From positions 1 to 64,000 of the forward strand of contig NZ_JYNX01000062.1 of assembly GCF_001044255.1 (NCBI RefSeq): DNA of 64,000 nucleotides, in the 5' to 3' direction. The notes beneath the pieces are model-generated. The model did no database searches, had not been told where the DNA came from, and saw only the letters and a list, made by a program, of their open reading frames with translations. Each line of letters begins with the position of its first letter. The stretch's first letter is position 1. Shown piece by piece: positions 26,834 through 35,651 of the stretch. The position numbers were made by a program, and so were the translations under genes. Source of the DNA: Mycolicibacterium chubuense (GTDB lineage: Bacteria > Actinomycetota > Actinomycetes > Mycobacteriales > Mycobacteriaceae).

Positions 26834-28672
26834 CTAGATGGGTCTTCCGTCGAATCGGTGGTCGGAGGTGACCGCGCCGTTGTCGCGCGGCGCCTCGGGG
26901 TCGAGGATCGCCGGCCCCAGCGGAATATCGGTGTGCGGCAACGGGATGTCGCCGAACGGAGTCGGGATCCGATCGGGCGTGCTGACGGTCGGCGCGGCCC
27001 GCCCGTCCGCCAGCATGCCGAGTTCGCCGAGCGCATCCCCGTGCCCGGATGCGATCGCGGACATGCTGTACAGCGACTCGCTGCCCATCGTGTAGTAGTA
27101 CGAGTGGTCGTCGAAGTCCGGCAGGTTGGAGCCGGGCACCTCCGCATGGAACCGCACGGCGCCGAACGACTCCGCCGACGCGTCGTCGCCCAACCCCACC
27201 GACACACCCAGCGGATCGGCCAGCGGGCCGTTGAGCACGTCGGCCGCCATGTCGCTGGCACCGATCCAGCCGACCGGATCGGTCGAGGCGTTGCCGACGT
27301 ACACCTGCCCGCCCTGCAGGTTGAAGTCCGCCGCCGAGTGCGCCAGATCCGTTCCCGGACAACCGATCAGCACCGCATTGGTGGCTTTCATCCCGCTGCC
27401 GGCGAACGCGTCGGCAACCGTCGTCGACCCGTAGGAGTGGCCGAGCACGGTGATGTTCGGCTGTCCGGCCCCGGTGTGCGTGACGTGCAGGCTGTTGACG
27501 TCGCCGGCCAGCAGCGCGCCACCGGCGCGGGCCAGCTCGGGGTTGGCGATACGCGGATCGGTGAAGCTATCGGGCGCGTCGTAGCCCATCCACATGATGA
27601 CCGCGTTCTGCTTGGTCGGGTCAGCCTTGCCCATCTGGTCGAGCAGGTTGATGCCGTCATTGCGGCCGCTGTTGAGCCAGTCCGATTCCAGGCTGCTGCC
27701 GGTGCCCGGCACGATCACCCCGATGTTGTCGGCCGTGTCGGGGTTGCCCAGTGCGATGGCCGCGGTGCCCTGACCGTTGTACGCCAGCGGGTCGTAACCG
27801 AACAGGTAGGTCTTGCGCGGCCGCGCCGGGTTGTCGCCCTCGGCCTGATGCTTGAGCCCTTGGCGGGCCTTGAGCCCGTTCTCATAGGCGATGGCGTCCG
27901 CGCGATTGAGCCCGTAGCGCTCCGGGTGGGCAGCCACCTCGTCGGCGCCGACCCCGTTGGCGCTCGCGGCGTGCTCCACCCGCGCGATGTCACGGTCCAT
28001 CACCGTGCGGTTGAGCTGGTCACGCACCTCGACGGGCAGCCCGTCGAGATTGCCCAGCCCGCGGGGCGCGGCATCGGTCAGTCGTTTCCGGTCGGCGTCG
28101 CTGAGCGAGTCCCACCACTGCTTGACCTGCTCGGCCGATGCCCCGGGCGGCGGCGGTGCCGGCAGCGGCGTGCCAGGCGGCGTGGCCGGCGGGACGCCGC
28201 CGATCGCGGTGCGCACCGCGCCCGCGGTGGCGGCGTCGATCCGATCGAACAGCTGGAGCAATCGCTGGATGACCGCGGTGAAGCCGGGTTCGAACTGCTT
28301 GAGCAGCGGCGGGAAGATCGGCGCGATCGCGCGACCGTCGTCGGTGACCGTCCACCCCGCGGCCCGCAGCGTCCCGACGATGCCCACCAACGCGTCGCGG
28401 GTGGCCTCGAGTTGAGAGCCTCCGGCGGCCAGCGCCGCCCGCACCGACTCCAACCGAGCCTTCAGCTGCAGCTGCTCGGTGAGATTCTGCTCGGCCTTGG
28501 CGATCGCCGCGTCGCCCGCCGTTCCCCGCCATGCGGCGCGCATCCGGTCCAGTGCTCGGCGCTGCTCGGTGATCGCGCCGTCGAGATCGGCGATCGTGCC
28601 GCCGAGTCGATCCGCGGCCGTCGTCAGGCCCTGCGGATCGGATGCCTCGACCGTCGATACCGTGACCGACAA
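26834..28672 (-). CDS. DUF1023-type alpha/beta hydrolase with WXG-like N-terminal coil
   Basis: This is a 612-aa protein. Residues 1-110 are predicted helical and coiled with a WRG turn (MRAAWRGTAGDAA), resembling a WXG100-type hairpin. A Pro-rich linker follows, then a DUF1023 hydrolase domain (about 270-530) with nucleophile motif GHSYGS and pre-motif VPGTGSSLESDWLN. The start is TTG 28672: GAGGGGG lies seven bases before it and no ATG or GTG is suitably placed. The WXG-like hairpin suggests, without proof, export by a type VII system. It is the first gene of a pair with the lipoprotein and divergent from gpsA. Confidence 0.8.
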   Translation of the reverse strand: MSVTVSTVEASDPQGLTTAADRLGGTIADLDGAITEQRRALDRMRAAWRGTAGDAAIAKAEQNLTEQLQLKARLESVRAALAAGGSQLEATRDALVGIVGTLRAAGWTVTDDGRAIAPIFPPLLKQFEPGFTAVIQRLLQLFDRIDAATAGAVRTAIGGVPPATPPGTPLPAPPPPGASAEQVKQWWDSLSDADRKRLTDAAPRGLGNLDGLPVEVRDQLNRTVMDRDIARVEHAASANGVGADEVAAHPERYGLNRADAIAYENGLKARQGLKHQAEGDNPARPRKTYLFGYDPLAYNGQGTAAIALGNPDTADNIGVIVPGTGSSLESDWLNSGRNDGINLLDQMGKADPTKQNAVIMWMGYDAPDSFTDPRIANPELARAGGALLAGDVNSLHVTHTGAGQPNITVLGHSYGSTTVADAFAGSGMKATNAVLIGCPGTDLAHSAADFNLQGGQVYVGNASTDPVGWIGASDMAADVLNGPLADPLGVSVGLGDDASAESFGAVRFHAEVPGSNLPDFDDHSYYYTMGSESLYSMSAIASGHGDALGELGMLADGRAAPTVSTPDRIPTPFGDIPLPHTDIPLGPAILDPEAPRDNGAVTSDHRFDGRPI

Positions 28673-28789
28673 ACGCCAACCCCCTCAGCAAAGTCGTTCT
28701 CATTATGCCCACTCCCGCACACCCGTCGGCGCACCGATCGGTCCGAAACCGGCCCTCGAGCCTCCGCCGCCGCCCTAATGTGGTCACTC

Positions 28790-29815
28790 ATGGCACCTGC
28801 ACAGCGCGAACCCAAAGTCGTCGTCCTCGGGGGCGGATCCTGGGGCACCACCGTGGCGTCCATCTGCGCGCGGCGGGGTCCGACGCTGCAGTGGGTGCGT
28901 TCGCAGGAGACCGCCGATGACATCAACAACCACCACCGCAACACGAAATACCTCGGCAACGAGGTGGAGCTGGCGGACACCCTGAAGGCGACCACCGACT
29001 TCGTCGAGGCCGCCGAGTGCGCCGACGTCATCGTGATGGGGGTGCCGTCGCACGGATTCCGCGGTGTACTCACCGAACTCGCGTCGACGCTACGGCCGTG
29101 GGTGCCGGTGGTGTCGCTGGTGAAGGGGCTGGAACAGGGCACGAACTACCGGATGAGCCAGGTGGTCGACGAGGTACTGCCCGGCCATCCGGCCGGAATC
29201 CTGGCCGGCCCCAACATCGCCCGGGAGGTAGCCGAGGGCTACGCGGCCGCCGCGGTACTGGCCATGCCCGACCAGCATCTGGCCGCGAACCTGGCGAACC
29301 TGTTCCGCACCAAGCGTTTCCGCACCTACACCACCGATGACGTGGTAGGCGTCGAGATGGCGGGGGCGTTGAAGAACGTCTATGCGATCGCGGTCGGCAT
29401 GGGCTACTCACTGGGCATCGGGGAGAACACCCGCGCGATGGTGATGGCCCGCGCCGTGCGCGAGATGTCGAAGATGGGCGAGGCGTTGGGCGGGCACCGC
29501 GACACCTTCGCCGGGCTCGCCGGCATGGGCGACCTGATCGTGACGTGCACCAGCCAGCGCAGCCGCAACCGGCACGTCGGCGAACAGCTGGGCGCCGGAA
29601 AGCCGATCGACGAGATCATCTCCTCGATGAACCAGGTGGCCGAAGGGGTGAAGGCGTCCAGCGTGATCATGTCGTTCGCCGAGGAGCTCGGCATCTCGAT
29701 GCCGATCGCGCGCGAGGTCGACGGCGTGGTCAACCACGGCTCGACGGTCGAGGACGCCTACCACGGGCTGATGGTGGAGAAGCCGGGCCACGAAGTCTTC
29801 GGGTCCGGCTTCTGA
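28790..29815 (+). CDS. gpsA: Glycerol-3-phosphate dehydrogenase (NAD(P)+)
   Basis: This 341-aa enzyme makes sn-glycerol-3-phosphate for phospholipids from dihydroxyacetone phosphate. It has the NAD motif GGGSWGT near residue 14, the family stretch SLVKGLEQGTNYRMSQ, the catalytic Lys in EMAGALKNVYAIAVGM, and GLAGMGDLIVTC followed by SRNRHVGEQLG. ATG 28790 gives the same start as M. tuberculosis GpdA1; a -10-like TAATGT lies 8 nt upstream, so the mRNA is nearly leaderless. Rv0564c is the homologue, and the neighbours are syntenic. Confidence 0.95.
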   Translation: MAPAQREPKVVVLGGGSWGTTVASICARRGPTLQWVRSQETADDINNHHRNTKYLGNEVELADTLKATTDFVEAAECADVIVMGVPSHGFRGVLTELASTLRPWVPVVSLVKGLEQGTNYRMSQVVDEVLPGHPAGILAGPNIAREVAEGYAAAAVLAMPDQHLAANLANLFRTKRFRTYTTDDVVGVEMAGALKNVYAIAVGMGYSLGIGENTRAMVMARAVREMSKMGEALGGHRDTFAGLAGMGDLIVTCTSQRSRNRHVGEQLGAGKPIDEIISSMNQVAEGVKASSVIMSFAEELGISMPIAREVDGVVNHGSTVEDAYHGLMVEKPGHEVFGSGF

Positions 29816-29816
29816 G

Positions 29817-30359
29817 TCAGTTGAAAAAGGGGTTGGTGCCGTCAGGGCGGGCCAGCAGCGGGTTGACCTCGTTGACGATCCAGGACGCCGACGGGCTGAC
29901 CACGAAACCGGATTGGTTGCGGTTGTCGACGCATGCCGTGAGGGTGCCGTCGCCGCCGCAACTGACGTCGCCGAAGCTGAGCCGGGTGTTCGGCGGCAGC
30001 GCGTTGACGGGGCCGCCGTAGATCGGGGCGGGCGCCACCGAGAAGCCGGGCACCCCACCGGCCGAACCGCTGACCAGGTTGGCGCCCTCCGGGGCGCCGG
30101 GCAGCACACCGTTGCAGCCGTAGCCGCCGGAGCGCTGCAGCATGCAGGTCAGGCCGTTGGCGCTGAACGCGTAGGCGGCGCCGTCGAAGACCGCGTAGTT
30201 CTTCGGGTTGGCGGGCGCCCACGCGTTCACGTTAGGGGCCGGCGGCGTCGGCGGCGGAGTGGGCGGCGCGGGCTGGGCGCCCGCGAGACCGGACGCACTG
30301 AGGACACCGGCCGCGGCGACGCACGCAGCACCGAGGAAAGCTCTGCTCGACACGGTCAC
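29817..30359 (-). CDS. Secreted hypothetical protein, tandem paralogue A
   Basis: This 180-aa protein has a Sec signal peptide (cleavage near residue 28), then a Pro-rich spacer and a domain of about 120 residues with four conserved Cys (LTCMLQ, YGCNG, VSCGG, TACVD). It is clearly paralogous to the protein encoded at 30403-30873: NVNA, GCNG-LPGAP-GAN, NTR-SF--VSCG and QSGFV-SP are shared. GTG 30359 or GTG 30353 may be the start. The function is unknown; the Cys pattern suggests two disulfides. Confidence 0.7.
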   Translation of the reverse strand: MTVSSRAFLGAACVAAAGVLSASGLAGAQPAPPTPPPTPPAPNVNAWAPANPKNYAVFDGAAYAFSANGLTCMLQRSGGYGCNGVLPGAPEGANLVSGSAGGVPGFSVAPAPIYGGPVNALPPNTRLSFGDVSCGGDGTLTACVDNRNQSGFVVSPSASWIVNEVNPLLARPDGTNPFFN

Positions 30360-30402
30360 AGCCTAGATGTCGCCGGAAGGGCCGGCCGCGTTAGCGAGGA
30401 CC

Positions 30403-30873
30403 TCAGTACGCGTAGCTGCCGGTCGGGCTGATGACGAAGCCGGACTGGTCGACGGTGTTCGTGCAGGAGGTGATGACGCCGTCGGTGCCGCAGCTGACGG
30501 TGCGGAAACTCATCCGGGTGTTGGCCGGCAGCGGCAGCGGGTTGGCCGTCGTGCCGTACATCGGCCCGTTGGCGTGCCCGAACCCCGGCGGCCCGCCCGC
30601 CCAGCCGGTGACGACGTTCGCGCCGCCCGGCGCACCCGGCAGCGATCCGTTGCACCCGTAGCTGCCGGTCTGGCGGTCCATCACGCACGTCACACCCCCG
30701 GGCGCGGCGAACGAGTACCAGGCGCCGTCCGGCGAGGCGAACGGCTGCGGATTGATCGGCGGCAGCGCGTTGACGTTGAGCGGCGACGGATCGGCGGAGG
30801 CGACGGCGGGCGCGGCACACACGGCGGCGGCCGCGACGCCGATCAGGATTCTCGTCAGCACGTCGCACACCAT
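30403..30873 (-). CDS. Secreted hypothetical protein, tandem paralogue B
   Basis: This 156-aa exported protein has signal peptide ILIGVAAAAVCAAPAVASA and a mature domain with four Cys at the same spacing as its neighbour (VTCVMD, YGCNG, VSCGT, TSCTN). ATG 30873, GTG 30870 or GTG 30861 could be the start. The two genes lie 43 bp apart on the same strand between gpsA and htpX, where M. tuberculosis has its Rv0564c/Rv0563 junction, so the pair is an addition in this lineage or a loss in the other. The function is unknown. Confidence 0.7.
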   Translation of the reverse strand: MVCDVLTRILIGVAAAAVCAAPAVASADPSPLNVNALPPINPQPFASPDGAWYSFAAPGGVTCVMDRQTGSYGCNGSLPGAPGGANVVTGWAGGPPGFGHANGPMYGTTANPLPLPANTRMSFRTVSCGTDGVITSCTNTVDQSGFVISPTGSYAY

Positions 30874-30926
30874 AAGCGGGTGGCCCCCGGGCGCGCATCG
30901 TCAGGGGAGAAAGTCTGACGGTCCCG

Positions 30927-31805
30927 TCAGTACTGGCCGGGCCCCCGACCGGCCATGGCCTCCAGGCGGGCGATGCGGTCGGCGATCGGCGGGTGGGTCG
31001 CGAACAGCTTGCCGATCTTCTCGCCGGAGCGGAACGGGTTGGCGATCATCAAGTGCGCCTGGTCGGCCAGCTGCGGCTCGGGCGGCAGCGGCGCCCGCTC
31101 CACCCCGGCGCTGATCTTGCGCAGCGCGCTGGCCAACGCCAACGGGTCGCCGGTGAGCTCGGCGCCGGACTGGTCGGCCTGGTACTCCCGCGAGCGGGAC
31201 ACCGCCAGCCGGATGACCGTCGCCGCGATCGGGCCGAGCAGCGAAACCAGAAGGATTGCAAAGGGATTCGCGCCGCCCTCGCGGTTGCCGCCGAACATGC
31301 TCGCGAAGAACGCGAGGTTGGCCAGCGCGGTGATCACCGACGCCATCGCCCCGGCCACACAGCTGATCAGGATGTCGCGGTTGTAGACGTGGGAGAGCTC
31401 GTGACCGAGCACCGCGCGCAACTCGCGCTCGTTGAGCATGCCCAGGATGCCCGTCGTGCAGCACACCGCGGCGTTGCGCGGGTTGCGACCGGTGGCGAAC
31501 GCGTTGGGGGCGGCGGTGTCGCTGATGTAGAGCCGCGGCATCGGCTGACGTGCCGTCGTGGCCAGCTCCCGCACGATCCGGTACATCACCGGCGCCTGCA
31601 TCTCGGTGACCGGCTGTGCGTGCATTGCGCGCAGCGCCAGCTTGTCGCTGTTGAAGTACACGTAGGCGTTCATGCCGAGGGCGAACAGCACCGCCAGGAA
31701 CATGATGTTGCGCCCGAACATCGCGCCGACAGCAACGATCAGACCCGAGAAAACCACCAGCAACAGGAACGTCTTGGCCCTGTTGGCGTGCGGATGCCAG
31801 GTCAT
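30927..31805 (-). CDS. htpX: HtpX membrane zinc metalloprotease
   Basis: This 292-aa inner-membrane protease degrades damaged membrane proteins under stress. It has two N-terminal transmembrane helices, zinc motif HELSH near residue 133 with the third ligand Glu in SREYQAD, and two further hydrophobic segments in between. I chose ATG 31805 ([16 protein letters not shown]), which equals the M. tuberculosis Rv0563 start and is preceded by GAGGAGG; a longer frame to 31835 is not needed. It lies 79 bp downstream of grcC1 on the same strand, as in M. tuberculosis. Confidence 0.95.
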   Translation of the reverse strand: MTWHPHANRAKTFLLLVVFSGLIVAVGAMFGRNIMFLAVLFALGMNAYVYFNSDKLALRAMHAQPVTEMQAPVMYRIVRELATTARQPMPRLYISDTAAPNAFATGRNPRNAAVCCTTGILGMLNERELRAVLGHELSHVYNRDILISCVAGAMASVITALANLAFFASMFGGNREGGANPFAILLVSLLGPIAATVIRLAVSRSREYQADQSGAELTGDPLALASALRKISAGVERAPLPPEPQLADQAHLMIANPFRSGEKIGKLFATHPPIADRIARLEAMAGRGPGQY

Positions 31806-31884
31806 CGCGGGTTCCTCCTCACCACACCTGCACAACTCATTCGCTCATTCAACGCTCGGGGACGCCGCGCAGGTTCCGCAGTAC

Positions 31885-32892
31885 TCAGCCGTGCCGGTTG
31901 ATCGTGTAGTCGACCAGCGTGGCCAGCGCCTGACGGCCGGGGCCGTCGGGCAGCGCGGCGAGCTCCTCCTCGGCCTGCCGGGCGTACCCGGCCACCGTCT
32001 CCTTGGCCCTGGTGATGCCCTGCGAGGAGCGCAGCAGGCGCAGCGCCTCGGCCACGTCGGCGTCGTCGTCGAGTGGACGGGCCAGCAGTTCCCGCAGCCG
32101 GTCGGCGTCGGGCCCCGTCTCGCGCAGCGCGTAGAGCACCGGCAGCGTGTGCACGCCCTCCCGCAGATCGGTGCCGGGGACCTTGCCGGACTCGTCGGGG
32201 TCGCTGTCGATGTCGATGATGTCGTCGGAGATCTGGAACGCGGTGCCGACGATCCCGCCGAGCCGGCTCAGCCGCTCGATCTGATCGTCGTCGGCGCCCG
32301 AGAACGTCGCACCGAAGCGGCCCGACGCCGCGATCAGGCAGGCCGTCTTCTCGTAAACCACCTTCAGGTAGTGCTCGACCTCGTCGACGTGCTCGGCGAC
32401 GCCGCGGGTCTCCCGCATCTGGCCCGTGACCAGCAGCGCGAAGGTGTCGGCGATGATCCGCACGGCGTCCGGGCCCAGCCTGCTGACCAGGCGTGATGCC
32501 GTCGCGAACAGGTAATCCCCCGCCAGGATCGCGATGTTGTTGCCCCACCGGGCGTTGGCGCTGACCGCCCCGCGACGCACCTGCGCCTCGTCCATGACGT
32601 CGTCGTGGTACAGCGTCGCCAGGTGCACCAGCTCGATGACCGCGCCCGCGACGGTGACCTGCCAGGCGTCCGGTTCCGGGCCGAGCTGGGCCGACAACAC
32701 CGTGAACAGCGGGCGGAACCGCTTGCCGCCGGCCTCGAACAGATGCGTGACGGCCTCGGCCATCAACTCGTCGGCGCGGCCGAGTTCCTCCGACATGAGC
32801 GTCTCGATCCGGGCCACTCCGTCACGGACGTCCTGGGCGAACTCGGCATCGCCGAAGTCCACTCCCGCCACCACGTTCGCCGGTGTCCTCAC
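31885..32892 (-). CDS. grcC1: Polyprenyl diphosphate synthase GrcC1
   Basis: This 335-aa trans-prenyltransferase condenses isopentenyl diphosphate units. It has the first Asp-rich motif DDVMD (in LATLYHDDVMDEAQ), the second DDIIDIDSD, and GGKRFRP near residue 55. Length and start equal M. tuberculosis GrcC1 (Rv0562). By context it should make the side chain of menaquinone. GTG 32892 is probably leaderless: TATGTT lies 6 nt upstream. It is divergent from menJ across only 21 bp. Confidence 0.93.
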   Translation of the reverse strand: MRTPANVVAGVDFGDAEFAQDVRDGVARIETLMSEELGRADELMAEAVTHLFEAGGKRFRPLFTVLSAQLGPEPDAWQVTVAGAVIELVHLATLYHDDVMDEAQVRRGAVSANARWGNNIAILAGDYLFATASRLVSRLGPDAVRIIADTFALLVTGQMRETRGVAEHVDEVEHYLKVVYEKTACLIAASGRFGATFSGADDDQIERLSRLGGIVGTAFQISDDIIDIDSDPDESGKVPGTDLREGVHTLPVLYALRETGPDADRLRELLARPLDDDADVAEALRLLRSSQGITRAKETVAGYARQAEEELAALPDGPGRQALATLVDYTINRHG

Positions 32893-32913
32893 ACAGCCAA
32901 CATACTGGGAGTC
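32893..32913. promoter_or_regulatory. Overlapping divergent leaderless promoters of grcC1 and menJ
   Basis: Only 21 bp separate the two start codons. On the minus strand TATGTT (32904-32899) ends 6 nt before GTG 32892; on the plus strand CATACT (32901-32906) ends 7 nt before ATG 32914. The two -10 boxes share four base pairs, so the polymerases would compete for the same DNA. The hexamers are seen; leaderless use is inferred. Confidence 0.55.
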
Positions 32914-34134
32914 ATGGAGACGAGCGCTGACCTGGTCGTCGTCGGCGCCGGGCCGGCTGGTTCGTCGGCCGCGGCGTGGGCCGCGCGCGCCGGGCGCGAG
33001 GTACTGGTCATCGACGCGGCGTCGTTCCCGCGCGACAAGGCGTGCGGCGACGGCCTGACCCCGCGGGCGGTGGCCGAGATGCGGCGGCTGGGCCTCGGCG
33101 GGTGGCTGGACGGCCGGATCACCCACCACGGTTTGCGGATGTCGGGCTTCGGCGCCGACGTGGAGATTCCGTGGCCGGGTCGGTCGTTCCCGCCGCTGTC
33201 GAGCGCAGTGCCACGCACGGAACTCGACGAGCGTATCCGGCTGGTGGCCGTCGACGACGGCGCGAAGATGAAGTTGGGCGTCAAAGCGGTTGACGTGCAG
33301 CGCGATTCGACTGGCCGGGTGTCGGCGGTGATGCTCGACTCCGGTGAGGTGGTGCGCTGCGCGGACCTGATCGTCGCCGACGGGGCACGGTCGACACTGG
33401 GCCGGGCGCTGGGCCGCGAGTGGCACAAGGACACCGTCTACGGCGTCGCGATCCGCGGCTACATCGCGACCCCGCGGCACGACGAACCGTGGATCACGTC
33501 GCACCTGGAGCTGCGCTCACCGGCCGGCGAGGTGCTGCCCGGTTACGGCTGGATCTTCCCGCTCGGTACCGGCGAGGTGAACATCGGCGTCGGCGCGCTG
33601 GCGACGTCGAAGCGGCCCGCCGACGCGGCGCTGCGGCCGCTGATGAACCACTACACCGCGCTGCGTCGCGACGAGTGGGGCTTCGACGGTGATCCACGGG
33701 CCGGGCGCTCGGCGCTGCTGCCGATGGGCGGCGCGGTGTCCGGCGTGGCCGGGCCGAACTGGATGCTGATCGGGGACGCCGCGGCGTGTGTGAACCCACT
33801 CAACGGCGAGGGCATCGACTACGGCCTGGAGACCGGGCGGCTGGCCGCGGAGATGCTGGGCTCGGGCGACTACTCGCAGGCCTGGCCGGCAGTACTGCAT
33901 GCGCACTACGCGCGTGGCTTCTCGATCGCGCGCCGGCTGGCGCTGCTGCTGACGTTCCCCCGGTTCCTGCCGGCCACGGGACCGGTCGCGATGCGGTCGT
34001 CGGCGTTGATGACGGTGGCCGTGCGGGTGATGGGCAACTTCGTCACCGACGAGGACGAGGACGTGGTGGCCCGGGTGTGGCGCGGCGCAGGCCGGCTGTC
34101 GGGCCGCGTGGACGCCCGCCGCCCGTTCACGTGA
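32914..34134 (+). CDS. menJ: Menaquinone reductase (geranylgeranyl reductase family)
   Basis: This 406-aa FAD enzyme reduces one isoprene unit of the menaquinone side chain, giving the dihydrogenated form typical of mycobacteria. It has the FAD motif VGAGPAGSSAA near residue 9, DKACGDGLTPRA, and the second FAD-binding motif LIGDAAACVNPLNGEGIDYG near 285. It matches M. tuberculosis Rv0561c (MenJ) in length and position. ATG 32914 is probably leaderless. Its stop overlaps the next start (GTGA at 34131-34134). Confidence 0.93.
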   Translation: METSADLVVVGAGPAGSSAAAWAARAGREVLVIDAASFPRDKACGDGLTPRAVAEMRRLGLGGWLDGRITHHGLRMSGFGADVEIPWPGRSFPPLSSAVPRTELDERIRLVAVDDGAKMKLGVKAVDVQRDSTGRVSAVMLDSGEVVRCADLIVADGARSTLGRALGREWHKDTVYGVAIRGYIATPRHDEPWITSHLELRSPAGEVLPGYGWIFPLGTGEVNIGVGALATSKRPADAALRPLMNHYTALRRDEWGFDGDPRAGRSALLPMGGAVSGVAGPNWMLIGDAAACVNPLNGEGIDYGLETGRLAAEMLGSGDYSQAWPAVLHAHYARGFSIARRLALLLTFPRFLPATGPVAMRSSALMTVAVRVMGNFVTDEDEDVVARVWRGAGRLSGRVDARRPFT

Positions 34135-34541
34135 CGTCCGTGTACCGGGCGCCGATGCGGTCGCGCCGAGACGACATCGACGCGCACGCGGGGGTGGAGC
34201 GCGGCCTGCGGGAGGGTCTGTGCGGGTTCGGCCGCTTCGACGTCCCGGCGCGGCGGGTGTCACGCTTCGCCGAGGTGCCCGACGGGTCGTTCGTGTGGAC
34301 CCGCGACGGCGACGGGCTGTTCTGGCTGGGCCGGCTGACCGGACCGTACGTCTACGACGCCGACGGCGAAGACGTCGACCTCGTGCACGTCCGGCCGTGC
34401 CGCTGGCGGGATACGCCGCTGGTCGAAATGCGCTGTCCGTCGGCTGTTCTCGCGACGTTCGCCCGAGGCGGGCGCAACTTCCAGCAGATCCACGACGCAG
34501 ACGTCGGCGTGGAATCGGCGCGCCTGTGGGAGCAGGACTAG
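34131..34541 (+). CDS. Hypothetical protein with EVE/PUA-like pattern
   Basis: This 136-aa basic protein is translationally coupled to menJ (GTGA). I do not recognise a named family. Its middle reads FVWTRDGDGLFWLGRLTGPY then YDADGEDVDLVHVRPCRW, which resembles the W-x-G-R-V-x-G-x-Y-x-Y ... H-x-R-x-V-x-W pattern of EVE/PUA-like domains at the N-terminus of some Mrr-type restriction proteins. The C-terminus RGGRNFQQIHD is strongly patterned. Binding of modified nucleotides is a guess. Its stop overlaps that of the convergent esterase gene (CTAG). Confidence 0.55.
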   Translation: MTSVYRAPMRSRRDDIDAHAGVERGLREGLCGFGRFDVPARRVSRFAEVPDGSFVWTRDGDGLFWLGRLTGPYVYDADGEDVDLVHVRPCRWRDTPLVEMRCPSAVLATFARGGRNFQQIHDADVGVESARLWEQD

Positions 34542-35602
34542 CCGCTCCTCAACGAGTGGGCGAAGCCGCTGACGTCGCGGACGCTGGCGGCGAATACCTC
34601 CGGCATCGCGCTCGCCAGCAACAGATCTCCCCCGTGGCAGGTACCCGCGACCACCCGCCCGACGGTCGGCACGCCCGCCCGCAGCAGCCTGCGGTAGTAC
34701 TGCAGCCCCTCGTCGCGAAGCGGGTCGAGTTCGTTGACCGAGATGACATGCGGTGGCAGTCCGGCCAACTCGTCGTCGGTCGCCACGTACGCCCAGCACG
34801 CCGCGTCGTCGACATGGCGCCCGTCCGGATCGTACAGCGAGCCGAGGATGGCCAACTGCTCACGGCTGATGAAGTATTCGTCGTTCTCCACCAGCGACGG
34901 CAGCTCGTCGCCCGCGTCGAGCCACCGGTTGGAGATGAACGGGCACTGCGCGTAGAAGCCCGCGATCCGGTCGATCCATCCCTCGCGTTTCGCCTTGTGC
35001 GCCAGGGTCAATGTCAGGTTCCCGCCGCCGGATTCTCCGGAAACCACGATGTGGCCGACGCCGAGTTCGCCGCGCTGCTCGTCGACCCAGCGAGCGGCCG
35101 AGGCGCAGTCGTTGAGACCCGCCGGGTACGGGTGCGGACCGAGTTTGCCGCCGGAGTTGCGGAATTCGACGCCGATGACGACGAGGCCCGTCGCGGCCAG
35201 ATGCTCGCGCAGCCGGACGTACGGCATATCGGCGGCGCTGGCGATCGCCATGCCGCCACCGTGCAGATGCACGATCGCCGGCAGCGGACCGGACGCGTCG
35301 GTTGGCCGGCTGATGAAGAGCGTGACGTCGTTGCCGTCGGCGCCGGTGATCGTCGTCGTGATGGTCGTGACGCCCGCCGGCGGCGCGATGTCCTGGGCGA
35401 GGGCGTCGAAGATGGCGCCGATGCCCTGCTCGCTCATCGTCGCGTAGGCGAGGCGCTCCGCCAGCGGGGAGTCGACGCCGAGGCCGGACGACGGCAGCCG
35501 CTCGGTCAGACCGAAAGCGGCCAGGGCGGCGACCATCCGCGGATCGGAGCGGGGGTCGGTGGCGAGGGTGGCATCGGGATCGGCGCGGCGTCCGTGCAGC
35601 AT
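34538..35602 (-). CDS. Esterase/lipase of the HSL alpha/beta-hydrolase family
   Basis: This 354-aa hydrolase has the oxyanion motif HLHGGGMAIAS (about 120-130), nucleophile GESGGGN (about 195) and the catalytic His in TCHGGDLLLASAMPE near the C-terminus. The pattern is hormone-sensitive-lipase-like, as in mycobacterial Lip proteins. No signal peptide is present. ATG 35602 starts MLHGRRADPD; a longer frame would run into the repeat at 35652-35715. The substrate is unknown; short acyl esters are usual for the family. Confidence 0.83.
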   Translation of the reverse strand: MLHGRRADPDATLATDPRSDPRMVAALAAFGLTERLPSSGLGVDSPLAERLAYATMSEQGIGAIFDALAQDIAPPAGVTTITTTITGADGNDVTLFISRPTDASGPLPAIVHLHGGGMAIASAADMPYVRLREHLAATGLVVIGVEFRNSGGKLGPHPYPAGLNDCASAARWVDEQRGELGVGHIVVSGESGGGNLTLTLAHKAKREGWIDRIAGFYAQCPFISNRWLDAGDELPSLVENDEYFISREQLAILGSLYDPDGRHVDDAACWAYVATDDELAGLPPHVISVNELDPLRDEGLQYYRRLLRAGVPTVGRVVAGTCHGGDLLLASAMPEVFAASVRDVSGFAHSLRSG

Positions 35603-35651
35603 GGTCGTGACGCTAACGGGAATGGGTGTGCGGCCGGGCGGCTTTCGCGGG

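Noticed and set aside
26858-28789. Very long open frame on the plus strand running into gpsA
   Set aside because: It is the antisense shadow of the DUF1023 hydrolase gene; composition is Arg/Gly/Val-rich and the gpsA family start is at 28790.
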